Notes under the pieces: model-generated
Databases searched by the model: none
What the model saw: the letters and a program-made list of their open reading frames with translations, nothing else
What the model was told of the DNA's origin: nothing
Assembly: GCA_004794655.1 (NCBI GenBank)
Contig: SMMW01000540.1
Location: 434,001-498,000, forward strand
Source: Marisa cornuarietis
Taxonomy: Eukaryota > Mollusca > Gastropoda > Architaenioglossa > Ampullariidae
DNA: 64,000 nucleotides
Direction of reading: 5' to 3'
Position numbers and translations under genes: made by a program
Shown here: in pieces, positions 48,478-58,600 of the stretch
Position numbering within the stretch: the first letter of the stretch is position 1
Layout: the number at the start of each line of letters is the position of its first letter

Positions 48478-50792
48478 ATGTCAAATTATGATAACAGATT
48501 GAGGGTGCAGACCTATATACCATTCAACTTCCCAACCACCACTTCAACAAAAAAAGTACCCATAACAAAATCGCCTGGGACTCCACAAGGAAGACTATTC
48601 TGTTGTTGGTAAGAGATGGTTTAAGCATAATGTTGTAGACTATGTTTTACAATATGCTTGGAATTATCTGATTTCTTACCAAAAAAGTGACTTGATTTAA
48701 AGGAGGTTGTATTTTGCAATAAGATACAAATTTACTATCTTCTGTATGCTACATTTCTTCTTCACACAAGTTTTCGTGCATAGTGCTAGAAACAAAGGAG
48801 TTGAGGCATAAGCAATTAATCCTTAGTAAGCACAGATGCAGCACACCTCTATGTGCTTAGGGATACATTTTACATAACTATCAACTATGTGCACCATTTT
48901 TGAGAAATTGCTGTACTGCTTTTTATTGTCATTGCTACAGCAATGCTCACATTTTGAGAAAAAATGAGTATAACAAGTTGTGTTTTAAAAGTTATCTTCT
49001 TTCATATTTTCTTCCATTTGATTTTGCAAGAAGAGTCAAACTACTGTCATTGCATCTGTTGCTTATAGAGCTTAGATTTAAGCTTAAGTTAATCATCAGT
49101 TATTGAAAATTTCCTAAATTTAGATCCACTGAAGTTTTTGACTTCACACTCCCCTCCTCCCTTTCATTGTGTTCTTTGTGATAGACAAGCATCAGCTCAT
49201 CAAGTTAGAGTGATTAAAATCCAAAAACCCTTTTTGTTAATTTTAAGAATGTATTAAATTGGAATTAAGAGTGCTTTTTATTTTTTAACATGTTTTAAAG
49301 ATTATTTAGCATGAGTCTGTAAGATTTGTTTTTAAATTCAGAAGTTAACCTTTTCTGTCCAGTCTTTTTCTTTTGCTGTGTCTGCAATGGAAGGGAAGGG
49401 TCAAGACCAAACTGAAGCAGTATCTTGTTTGTAAGTACACAAACAGTTGTGGTGCTTTTGTTTCTTGCGAAATTGTGTGATGAGGTACATGTGGAAGAAA
49501 GGAGCCTTTTGTGTGTGTCTGCACATTCTAGAGTTATGTTTATTTCAATGACTTTATTGAATATCTTTTTAATGTTGATAATAATGTGTATAAGATTGTA
49601 AACTTTCTTAAATATTTGATAACAAATTTGATTTATAGTGGCATACAAGAGAGCTAAAGTTTAGGTTTTAACACATCTTTATTGTCTTCTGTCCACACTC
49701 ACACTTAAACCCTCACCCACCCTCATGTTTGCTTGAGTTTAGTAGGGACTCGATTTTATGGACTTCACCCAAGGTTGAGCCTCACTTCCTTTGAAAATTA
49801 TAAGCTTGTCCATCAGTACTTTCCATCCATAGAATGCAATAGTTTTTTTTTTTGACTATTGGTTAAGCAATTCTTTTTAGAGCTTTTAGTGTATTTTTGA
49901 TCCTTAAGAAGACTTAGTCACCTATACAAGTAAATGGTTTAAGGATAATATGATTCAGGCCATTCCTTTTTTTAAATTATTTTCCTGTATTAGTGGAGTA
50001 CATTGCTGTTGGCCATAAAGTCGGTTAGTATGTTTTGCAGTGTCATTTCTGTTTGTGACAAATCTAACCATGATTTTTTAGTATTGTACTTCATTACTGC
50101 TTTTATTTTCTTAAGAAGGGTGGTCTAGTGACAGTGGTAAAGCATTTATCACAAGGCAGGGGTAGCCCTTTGCAGCCCTATGCTCCTCAAGGAGTAACAA
50201 GGAATGATGATAAGGATGGGTAGCCCATTGAAATCTTAGCTAATTTGTAGTGTAATTGTTCAGTTACTTTCTGTAACCTGTTTCGAGGTAAGAGCTAGCT
50301 GACTCCTGCTCACTTTGCAAACACCACCACCATCTATGTCCCTTATCCCGATAATATAAGCATGTTGTTATGTTTTTAAGAGTTAACAAATATATTGTGT
50401 CTTCTAACTGGGAAATTGGGGTTTTGTGTGAACAGTTGAAAAGATTTTTAAAATGGAGTTAAGTAAACTGGTGGTCATTTTTTTTTCTAGAAGAATTGTA
50501 ATCTCTAACTATTGTGGACTATTGGGTAGAGGCAGGAAATGGGAATTTTTATTTGTGGACTATTTTTTGTTACATTGAAGGCTTCATTGTGCATTATTTC
50601 ACTCTGTGCAGGTGTGAGCGGCCACTACGGTGGGTTATCTGCTGTTTTTGTGGATTTACCTTTCAAGGACATGTGCGAAAGAAATGTGACTTGCATCCTA
50701 AAAGCATTTACCTTATGGACGTCAGCTGCTGTCCTGAGTGCAATTGTCAGGATTTGAGGGAAGTTCCAACACTCAAGTCAAAAGAAGCTTGA
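48478..50792 (+). CDS. Small Cys-rich, probably zinc-binding protein (two exons, 103 aa)
   Basis: Exon 1 (48478-48608) starts MSNYDNRLRVQTYIPFNF and ends FCC at phase 2 before GTAAGA. Exon 2 (50612-50792) starts after TGTGCAG and completes a Trp codon, then reads CERPLRWVICCFCGFTF, HVRKKCDLHPKSIYLMD, CCPECNCQDL, to TGA at 50790-50792. The phases fit exactly. The C-terminal half has paired Cys (CCxC, CCPECNC) and a Cys-x3-His, which suggests a treble-clef or zinc-ribbon-like zinc site. The N-terminal half is polar and rich in Thr, Pro and Lys. I do not recognise the family with confidence; it resembles small conserved uncharacterised metazoan proteins. A longer upstream exon cannot be excluded. 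Confidence 0.7.
50100..50235 (+). mobile_element. Possible SINE-like fragment in the intron of the small Cys-rich gene
   Basis: GTGGTCTAGTGACAGTGGTAAAGC is A-box-like, but no clear B box or tail was found. It is called only on that resemblance. Confidence 0.25.
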
Positions 50793-51295
50793 ATCTCACA
50801 TCATGATTTGAATGGTTAAGAATGAATATGCTGTAAATACCTAGCACATACATTTTATACTGCAATCTATTTTGATGTTTTCATTTGATTGATCTGTATG
50901 TACTGAATTTGAACATGTGAAATACTAAATTTTCTTTTTAATAGTCAATGCTGAGATGCCCATGAGCCAGAAAGTTGTTAAAGAATTGAAAGCAGGTTAA
51001 TTCTTTCGTTCATGTACTTGCATCTACAAAGTGCATTTACATATAAATAAGGAAACTTATGACTGGCTATAGGTTGTGCTTAATGACTTGTAGGTATTAC
51101 CGGTGTCTGTTTCTGCATAGTGAAATGTGCTATTTTCCAGTTTCACCAAAGAGGCTTGGGCCAGATGTTAATGTACCATATGATTTGCACAAGGTCAATC
51201 TTTTCTGCATTTTTTCTGTGTTAGCATTTGTGGATGTAGAAATGAGTAATTTTTTGGCAAGGAAATTGCAGTCAATTCAGTCATAATCCAGCATC

Positions 51296-52620
51296 ATGTC
51301 ACATCCACAAGTGATCTACTTAAATATTGTTTTGGGGCTAGGTATTTGATCCTATTATAGTCTAGACGCTAGCAACTCATAGCTTGAGAATAGTAACCTG
51401 TAACCTTATCTGAGAGGCATTGTTGCTAGAAACAAATTGGGGGGGGGGGGAACAAAAGATTAAAGAGCAGACAGGTTTGGGAGAAGCCAAGCATATCAAA
51501 ACAATTCCGTGATGACCACAAGACTATCAAAGATGTATGCAGACCAAAAAAATAAAAATGCTAGAAATTCCGACATAACTCTGGGTGATCAAGTGCTGTT
51601 AAACAGAAACTTTATACGCCCTGAACCATACACACTGATTGAAAAGATTGGAAGTAAAGTCACTGTGAAATCACAGCAGGAAGCAGCTAGTACTAGAAAC
51701 TCTTCCTTCGTAAAGAAATCGCATACCAAAGAAAAGCCCTGTACCAAGCAAAACAAAGGACACAAATACATCAACCCCATAAGTCAGAAGATCATCAAGA
51801 ACAAAAAACACTTCCCGAAATACTTGATGACTTTGTGCTGCAATAATTGGTGACAAGAATAACATTTAACTGCTGCAAATAATTGAAATGTCAGTTGAAT
51901 TATTGGATGGGTTATACGTTCAATTTATATATACAGACCAGGAGTTTTCATTCACACACAAGGAGATACCTTATAGGTGTAAGACTTTTTTTTAGTTGTT
52001 GTTATATTACCCCTAGATCTTTTTTGGTGAAAGTGGGGGAAAAAAAACCTAGTGACATTTAATTTCATTAATTCTAGGTATGATAAATGATACATCCATA
52101 TATTATTGATTATTTCTTGTTTCATGTTAAATATAATAGCTTCTTATATAATCAGCATACTAGAATAATGTTACATGACTGTTGTGTACATGTGAATTAG
52201 GGGATGCAGTTAATATGATAAGTTTTGCTGGTAATAATTTGAAGTCAAACTTATTACAGAGAAAAGGAGGGATGTTGTATCCACAAGTGACCTAGTTAGA
52301 AAGACTGTTTTAGAGTTAGGTATTTGACCCTATTGTAGTCTAGATGCTAGTAGCTCAAAGCTTGAAAACAGTAACCTATAATCTCGTCTGGGATGCATTG
52401 TTACTAGAAACAAGAGGGGACAAAAAGAATTAGAGAGCAGACTGGTTTGGGGGCAGTTGACTAAGAGACCATGTGAAGAAAGAAAATATATTTATATACC
52501 AAGACTGAGTTCTTTGTTGTGAAGATATTACACGGGCTGCTTAATGTTCAAGATGTTGTCTAGTTTTTGCTTTGTTTCTTTCTCAAATAAACAGGGATGG
52601 CGGGACATTAACATAGTAAA
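51296..52620 (+). mobile_element. Deleted Ty3/Gypsy-type LTR retrotransposon
   Basis: Two direct repeats beginning TGTCACATCCACAAGTGA (51296) and TGTTGTATCCACAAGTGA (52273) match over about 190 bp (TAGGTATTTGA, TAGTCTAGA, GCATTGTT, TAGAAACAA, GAGCAGAC). They flank about 780 bases. Inside, 51509-51853 is open and reads RLSKMYADQKNKNARNSDIT, GDQVLLNR, PEPYTLIEKIGSKV and TRNSS. This is the pattern of the C-terminal end of a Ty3/Gypsy integrase (GPY/F-type region). A purine-rich tract (GAGAAAAGGAGGGA, 52259-52272) abuts the right repeat, as expected of a polypurine tract before a 3' LTR. Gag, protease, RT, RNase H and most of integrase are missing, so it is a relic. The left LTR is truncated where it joins the integrase tail. 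Confidence 0.8.
51509..51853 (+). pseudogene. Integrase C-terminal fragment of the LTR element
   Basis: A 114-codon open stretch, with the conserved part in the first 70 codons (GDQVLL, PEPYTLIEK, TRNSSFVK). It lacks the zinc and DDE catalytic domains. A Lys/Asn-rich tail follows and may be untranslated sequence that happens to be open. Confidence 0.7.
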
Positions 52621-52739
52621 ACATAACGCTTAGTGGGATGTTAAATGTAGGTTATACCATACGAATGTATTTTTTTTTACGGTCTTAATTGTAACTATAT
52701 TGGTCTGCCTTCTTTATGTGTCTTGTAACTATTAGTCAG

Positions 52740-52980
52740 CCTTTATCTGTTTGCTCATGTCTCAAACATGCTGCTCAATCTTAGCATGTGGCATCTGTTT
52801 ACAGGGCTGGTTGTTTTGCTGTCCCTACCAGCACAGAATGTCAAAAATACATGGGTCCCCTGGTGAAGGATATGGGTCACATATAGTTTCTATGGGACCC
52901 ATGTGTTTTCAGCAGTCTGTGCTGCTAGGGGTAGTTGCTGGCTTGGCATAAAACACCAATTTCCCATCCCACCCCCACTT
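52740..52980 (+). mobile_element. SINE copy interrupted by a nested MITE
   Basis: TGTGGCATCTGTTTACAGGGCTGG and AGTTGCTGGCTTGGCATAAAACACCAATTTCCCA match the 53628 SINE body (GTGGCATCTGTTTACACGGC, AGTTGCTGGCTCAGCG, AACACCAATATCTCCCA). The two halves are separated by the palindromic insert at 52828-52925. Confidence 0.72.
52828..52925. mobile_element. 98-bp palindromic MITE nested in a SINE
   Basis: The left arm CCAGCACAGAATG...ATACATGGGTCCC pairs with the right arm GGGACCCATGTG...TCTGTGCTGC. TA dinucleotides flank both ends (52826-52827 and 52926-52927), which fits a TA target-site duplication. There is no ORF. Confidence 0.75.
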
Positions 52981-53627
52981 GATGGTACAACTAAGCATTT
53001 GCTAAGGTTTTTGCCATTTTAAAAGCATTTTTTTATATGGACGAAGGTATAACTTTCTGGCTTAGTTTGAACAATTTTGGTTAGTTTTGAACATTTTTGC
53101 TGCAATTTGTTTAAAAAAATGTTAATCCCCTAATGCTTAAAAAATATAACCTCAGTTTAATTTTTTTTTGGCGCCAATAGTAGATGACTGCTTTCATGTT
53201 GTGGACGTGTTGGTCAGATTTTTATGTGAAATGGCTTGCTAACATACTTTCTCAAAATGAAACTTGATATCTTAACGGATAGTTAACTTTGTCTTTCATT
53301 GCTGTTTCGGAAGAATAAAGATTTTTATCAAACAGTAGTGATGTGAGCTTTGTGGATGCACAGATCAGTCATCTTTTAAAAGTTGTGGCTGTTTCTTCAT
53401 AAATATCAACAGCGAGTTGTTGATCTATAATACACAAAATTTGAGGGAGTCCACTACAATGCACAAACCTCTATCAATTGCCATTTAAAAAAATGAGACC
53501 ATGTGTTGAATGACCATTTCACATAATATTCTTAATCTCTCCTTAAGCATCATAGCAAACAATTTCACCCCAAAATTTATGGCTTTTTCCCAGGCACTAA
53601 AGGTAAAGGTCGTGCCCATACCTTTTC

Positions 53628-53825
53628 GGGCGGTCGGGTGGCGCAACGGTTAGCGTCTATTACTAATACAGTGACAACTTGCTGTCACAGGTTCAGTTCT
53701 CGTCTCGGGCACGCTGTACTTTCTCTGCTTGTGGCATCTGTTTACACGGCTGGCTGCCTTGCCGTGATATAGCCTTAGTTGCTGGCTCAGCGTGAAACAC
53801 CAATATCTCCCATTCCCCTACCTTG
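53628..53825 (+). mobile_element. tRNA-derived SINE, best copy in the window
   Basis: The head GGGTGGCGCAACGGTTAGCG is a good A box and GGTTCAGTTCTCG is a B box about 50 bases later. A shared body follows (CACGCTGTACTTTCTCTGC, GGCATCTGTTTACACGGC, TTGCCGTGATATAGCC, CACCAATATCTCCCA). Partial copies are at 45405 and 52740. Not a functional tRNA: the acceptor stem is absent. Confidence 0.75.
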
Positions 53826-54144
53826 TATGGTTGTTGGGGTGGAGGCGAGGTGTTGGAGAGCTTTACCTCATGACACTAAGTCCTGAAGAGAAAGGGTGAT
53901 CATAACTGATATTCAGGTTTTGAAGTTTTGGGACGGAATAGTTGTATATAAGAACAACAAGAGTGGCAGTGAGCACAAGCTGCTGCTGCTGCTGCTCCAC
54001 CCAAAGCACATCACAGCTTCAACACCACCTCACATTTACACCATACTCATTTAAAACTACCTCACATTTACACCATACCCCTGCTCAGGCCTGTCACAGC
54101 AAGCTTTAACACCTGCACGATGCCCCTGCTTATGCCTATCCCGA

Positions 54145-54290
54145 TAGAAACAGCCGAGTGGCTAGAAAACTGACGTTCGAAACCCGGTGGTCCGCCGCTT
54201 TGTTACCTGTAAGACCCACCAAACATACCCTAGTCCACCTAGCTGTCGGGATGGGTACCTGACTCCAAAGAGGCGTGGGTTAGGGTAAAG
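54145..54290 (+). mobile_element. Possible second tRNA-derived SINE family
   Basis: CCGAGTGGCTAGAAAA (A-box-like) is followed about 25 bases later by GTTCGAAACCC (good B box), then TCGGGATGGGTACCTGACTCC. A similar tail (AAATGGGTACTTGACCC) occurs at 40139, which supports a repeat family. Confidence 0.45.
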
Positions 54291-55398
54291 AGGTAAGAGA
54301 CAGAGAAGATTAGCTCCACTCTATAAAAACAAAAACGACTGTCCTGAGAATGTGTGGCCTCCATTCCTCACCCCCCAACGATCGAAAAAGGTTAAGTGAC
54401 GACCCTTATGAAAACATCTTTCCATATGTGCGCAAAAACTGCAAATCCCATAATTACCCCAGTCTCTTTTTGAGGGGGAGGAGCCAACTGCCAGACATGT
54501 TTTGCCACATATATAAAGAATTTATTACAAAAATTCTAACAAATTACCAAACAGCCGGTCAATGTGGACGACGGCGTTCCTCTACAGGGATCTCCATACT
54601 CAAAAATGCCACGTCGCTCTAACTGCGGACTCCCCGCAGAGTCCCTGCAGCTCTCCTAATGCTTGGTGTTTATGGATGGGTTGTATCAAATGAGGTGTGA
54701 CGACTGCATGGAACTGAGATCGATAACCTTCTGTCGACAGCTCATCCACTGCAGACAATAGCGGCTGTCAAAGTGCCGTCTGCTCCCAAGATGGACTGAT
54801 CGTCTCCCGGCTGTCTGGCAACATGCGGGACGCAGGTTGGTGTTAGTTTGTGTCCTACTACAGATGATGCAGTGGTCACTGAGTGATGGGCTGAGTTTTC
54901 AAAAAGAGATTTTTTGCATTTTTTCTTTAAAAAAAACGGATGGCGCGTTTTAAATAGTCGTGTGATGCATGATGATAATCGTACACATTTTTTTTTTGCG
55001 TGATTGTGAGCCTGAATATAAAATGACAGGAGTAGAAGAAAAACACAATTGTTTTATTTATTATTTATTTCTTCATTTCAAGACCGCAGCTTCGCGCCGG
55101 AGATTTCGCTTTGCGCTTCATGGTTGTCTGGAAATGAAAATTCGCTGATATTCCGAGAACACATACCAACTCTTTATTAAAATCCACAAGCTTAGTATAA
55201 ATACCTATTGTTGCTTTCAATGTCATAACAATAATTTATTTGTTTTAAAACTAGTCCTGAAGCTTTCTTTTCTTTTTCTTTCATTAAGTGACTTTGCTGA
55301 CCTAGTGCAGAATATTCATAAACCAAAAAAAAAAAAAAATTAATCGAGCGTTGGTGGGGGAGGGGGGGTCTGCTGCTCACAATCGCTCTCTTTCGCAG

Positions 55399-55593
55399 CA
55401 ATGTGTGGGTTGTTGTGTTTAGAGATGAGCTCACCAGATCGTCAGGATGTAATGGACAAGGTGGTAGCAGACAGAGACAGCGAATACAACTCCAAGAAGA
55501 ATGGCCTCCTCCACCACTACGCCAGCAGTGCGACAATTCACGGAATCTCGCATATAGGCGAGCAGCCCTACGACTATCACTGCAGAAGGCAAG

Positions 55594-55648
<55 letters not shown>

Positions 55649-58600
55649 AGGCTATCACAGGCAAGAAAACAAGTTATTTGTGTGCCAGGCTATGACAACA
55701 ACTCAAATTGTGCCTCTGGTGACAGGCGAGTTGCCATGTCCCAAGGACTTGTCAGAGGGACATGGTAGTAGAAGCTATTGGACAAAGACGTGGACATTAG
55801 ACTCCCTCCGAAGTGAAGGTACAAAGACTTAATATAAAAGGTAGTTAAAACGAAAGACAGAAGGAAACAGAAAGAAAAGCGTTTTGCCTTTATTGTTTTA
55901 GTGCAAATAAAATGATTTATATTATTTAGTTTCGACTATTTCAAGGTTTATTATTTTTATATTAACTGGCAATAGTTAACCTCAGCTTGTTTAAAATTAA
56001 CGGTCCTTTTTCCCTCTTGACTTTGTCTTCTAGAATTTGAACAAGTAGTTGCGGAGGCGGTGGGAGGGGAGAGGCGGAGTGACGACGAAAACACTCGGTG
56101 CCCCGTTGGTGAGATTCTTGTGGTTGTTGCAGAAGTATCTGGTGCCTCCTGGTGCTGCTCATGGTGAGCAGCCTCTTCCTACTCACTTACCTTCATTTCG
56201 AGCGCTACGCATCCCGTCCCTTCGTCACTATCGTCAATGTGCATGTCAGGGATTCGCTTCCGTTTCCGGCCGTCACCATCTGCAACCTGAATCAGTTTCA
56301 TCGAGATAGAGTCCCGCGCAACGATCCACGTGTTGTGACTTTACTTCACAATATGAGTGAGATGAAATATGTGGTGAAGGTCCTGGATAGTCCACAAGAG
56401 GCACGTGACCAGTCTCGTCTCACAGGCGAACGTTTGATGGAGATTGCAGAGAACGCCTCTCACAAACTAAACGACCTGCTCAAGTCAGTATAACATTGTT
56501 TTCTGTATTTGTTTTTTTAAATACATATGCTTATGGACATATACGCTTATCTTAGGTCAAATTTTGTGCAATGGGCAATTGATAATTCATCACTTTTTCT
56601 TTTATTATCTGCTGATATAATGGGATTTGAATTTGCAATAACTGTAACATATTCTCTAGGGACAGGGTGGGAACTATCGCATAATATCCAGTTACTACAA
56701 ATCGTTTTCCTGTCATCTACAAACCGCCTGTGTACTTCTTAAAATATATTTTTAATGTTTATCTCGCGCAAGGACGGTCTATTTAATTAATGTGTGGATG
56801 TACGCGTGCATCATGATATAACAGGCACTTCGACAGAGAAGACATAACAGGTTGACACAAGCCTTAATGCATTCGTTCGTTGGTCAACTCTTTATTGACT
56901 GATTGCAATGGTTTATGCAATTAAGAGAAATAAACTGGGTAAGGACTCGAAATACAGATATTTTCACTAAGGAATGAAACGACAGTTTAAGCTACGTAAG
57001 CAATGAATGTCGATGTGCAGGTTCCATCATTACCAGTTGATCTTTTTTTCTGCATATGGAAAAAAGTAGAATGAATTGAGGCTGAAAAACAGCTTGAGTT
57101 ATTCAGCCTCTCAAGTGACATTTTAGCGACATGAAACCTGACATTTATTGTTAAAAAGCATGTGGATGACCTATTGATATGAAAATGCGTTTATGTTGTC
57201 CATGTCTCGAGGGAAGTGACACTATTTCAGACAGCAAAATATTTAGCTCGTCTACTTTCCCCTTCTTCCACAAAACACATTATACTTCTCTCCCTTCCCT
57301 CCACCAAACACATTACAGTGTTTCCTCGCCACTTCGCGCTTCATGTTTTGCGGCTTCAGTGCTTCGCGGGTTTTCAAAAAATTATATGTAAAATATTTAT
57401 CGCGGTATTTTCGCTGTTTTGTGTGTTTTTACGGTACTCCGTCTAAAGTATTTTTGCACATACATAGTACGTATTGTACAGTAATGTTTCCCAGTCGCTG
57501 ATTGGCTCAGTAACCGTCGCATCTTGTTTTCTTTCGCTGTGCGCAGCTACCCCCTCTCTCAGCTCTTCCATTTCCCGTTAGCATCCGACTGTCACGTGTG
57601 CGTAGTTTTCATCTGCGGTGTTGTGTAGGTTATTTGTGAAACTTTCGTTAGAGACTGAATGTATTCAAACCCTGCTGGGGTTAGTTACTGCCCGTTATGC
57701 CTGTCGGCACGTAGGGCAGCGACAAAGGTCCTCCACTTTTGTCTGTCCTGGGCCAGCTTCCCCACAGTGCCCCAGCTGTGATTTAGGGTCTTCATTTCTG
57801 CCTCCACGGTTCGCCGCCAGGTGTTCTTGGGCCGGCCTCGCTTGCGCTTTCCCTCTGGGGTCCAGTGTAAGGCAGTTTTTGTGATGGAGTTGCCTCTGAT
57901 GACATGGCCAATCCAGCGCCATCGTTTCTTCATCAAGATGGTGTTCATACTCTCTTGCCCACACTGGGCAAGTAGCTCTTCGTTGGAGATTGTTCTTGGC
58001 CAGAAGATGCCCAGGATTCTTCTCAGGCTTTTGGTGTGGAAGACTGACAGTTTGTTGAAGTCGCTGTCAATCATTCGCCAGCACTCCGAGCCGTACAGAA
58101 GAGTGGACAGGACAAGGCTCTGGTAGAGTCTCAGTTTGGTATGGGTGCTGTACTGGGCTGACTTCCAGATGTTGCTTAGGCTACAGAAGATGCCCCTGGC
58201 CTTGCTCAGTCTGCTCTGGATGTCACGGTCTGCTCCTCCATCCTGCTTGACCACGCTGCCCAAGTATGTGAAGTTTTCAACCATCGGCAGGTCTTCTCCC
58301 TCTATATTGATCGGTGTTGAATTGGTGGTGTTGAGGGTCATCACTTCTGTCTTTGTCCGGCTGATGTGCAGTCCGACCTGCTTCGCAAAGGTGTTCAGGC
58401 GAGTCGTCTTCTCCTGCATATGTCGATGGGTGTGTGACAGCAAGGCCAGGTCGTCGGCAAAGTCTAGGTCTTCTAAGTTCTTGGAGAGTGTCCATCTTAT
58501 GCCCCTTGGTTCATCTTCCGTTGTGTGGCGCATTACCCAGTCAATGACAAGGTTAAAGAGTAGGGAAGACATCACGCAGCCTTGTCTCACTCCAGTCCCG

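Larger units (their letters stand above)
52981..55398. other. Intergenic region before the sodium-channel gene
   Basis: It contains the two SINEs listed separately and otherwise AT-rich, low-information sequence. No exon with both splice and homology support was found. An acceptor (TTTCGCAG, ending 55398) marks the entry to the first recognised channel exon, so an untranslated channel exon probably lies within or upstream of this stretch. Confidence 0.6.

Noticed and set aside
53628..53700. Possible functional tRNA gene (good A and B boxes)
   Set aside because: No acceptor or anticodon stem pairing was found, and the same body recurs at 45405 and 52740, so it is a SINE.
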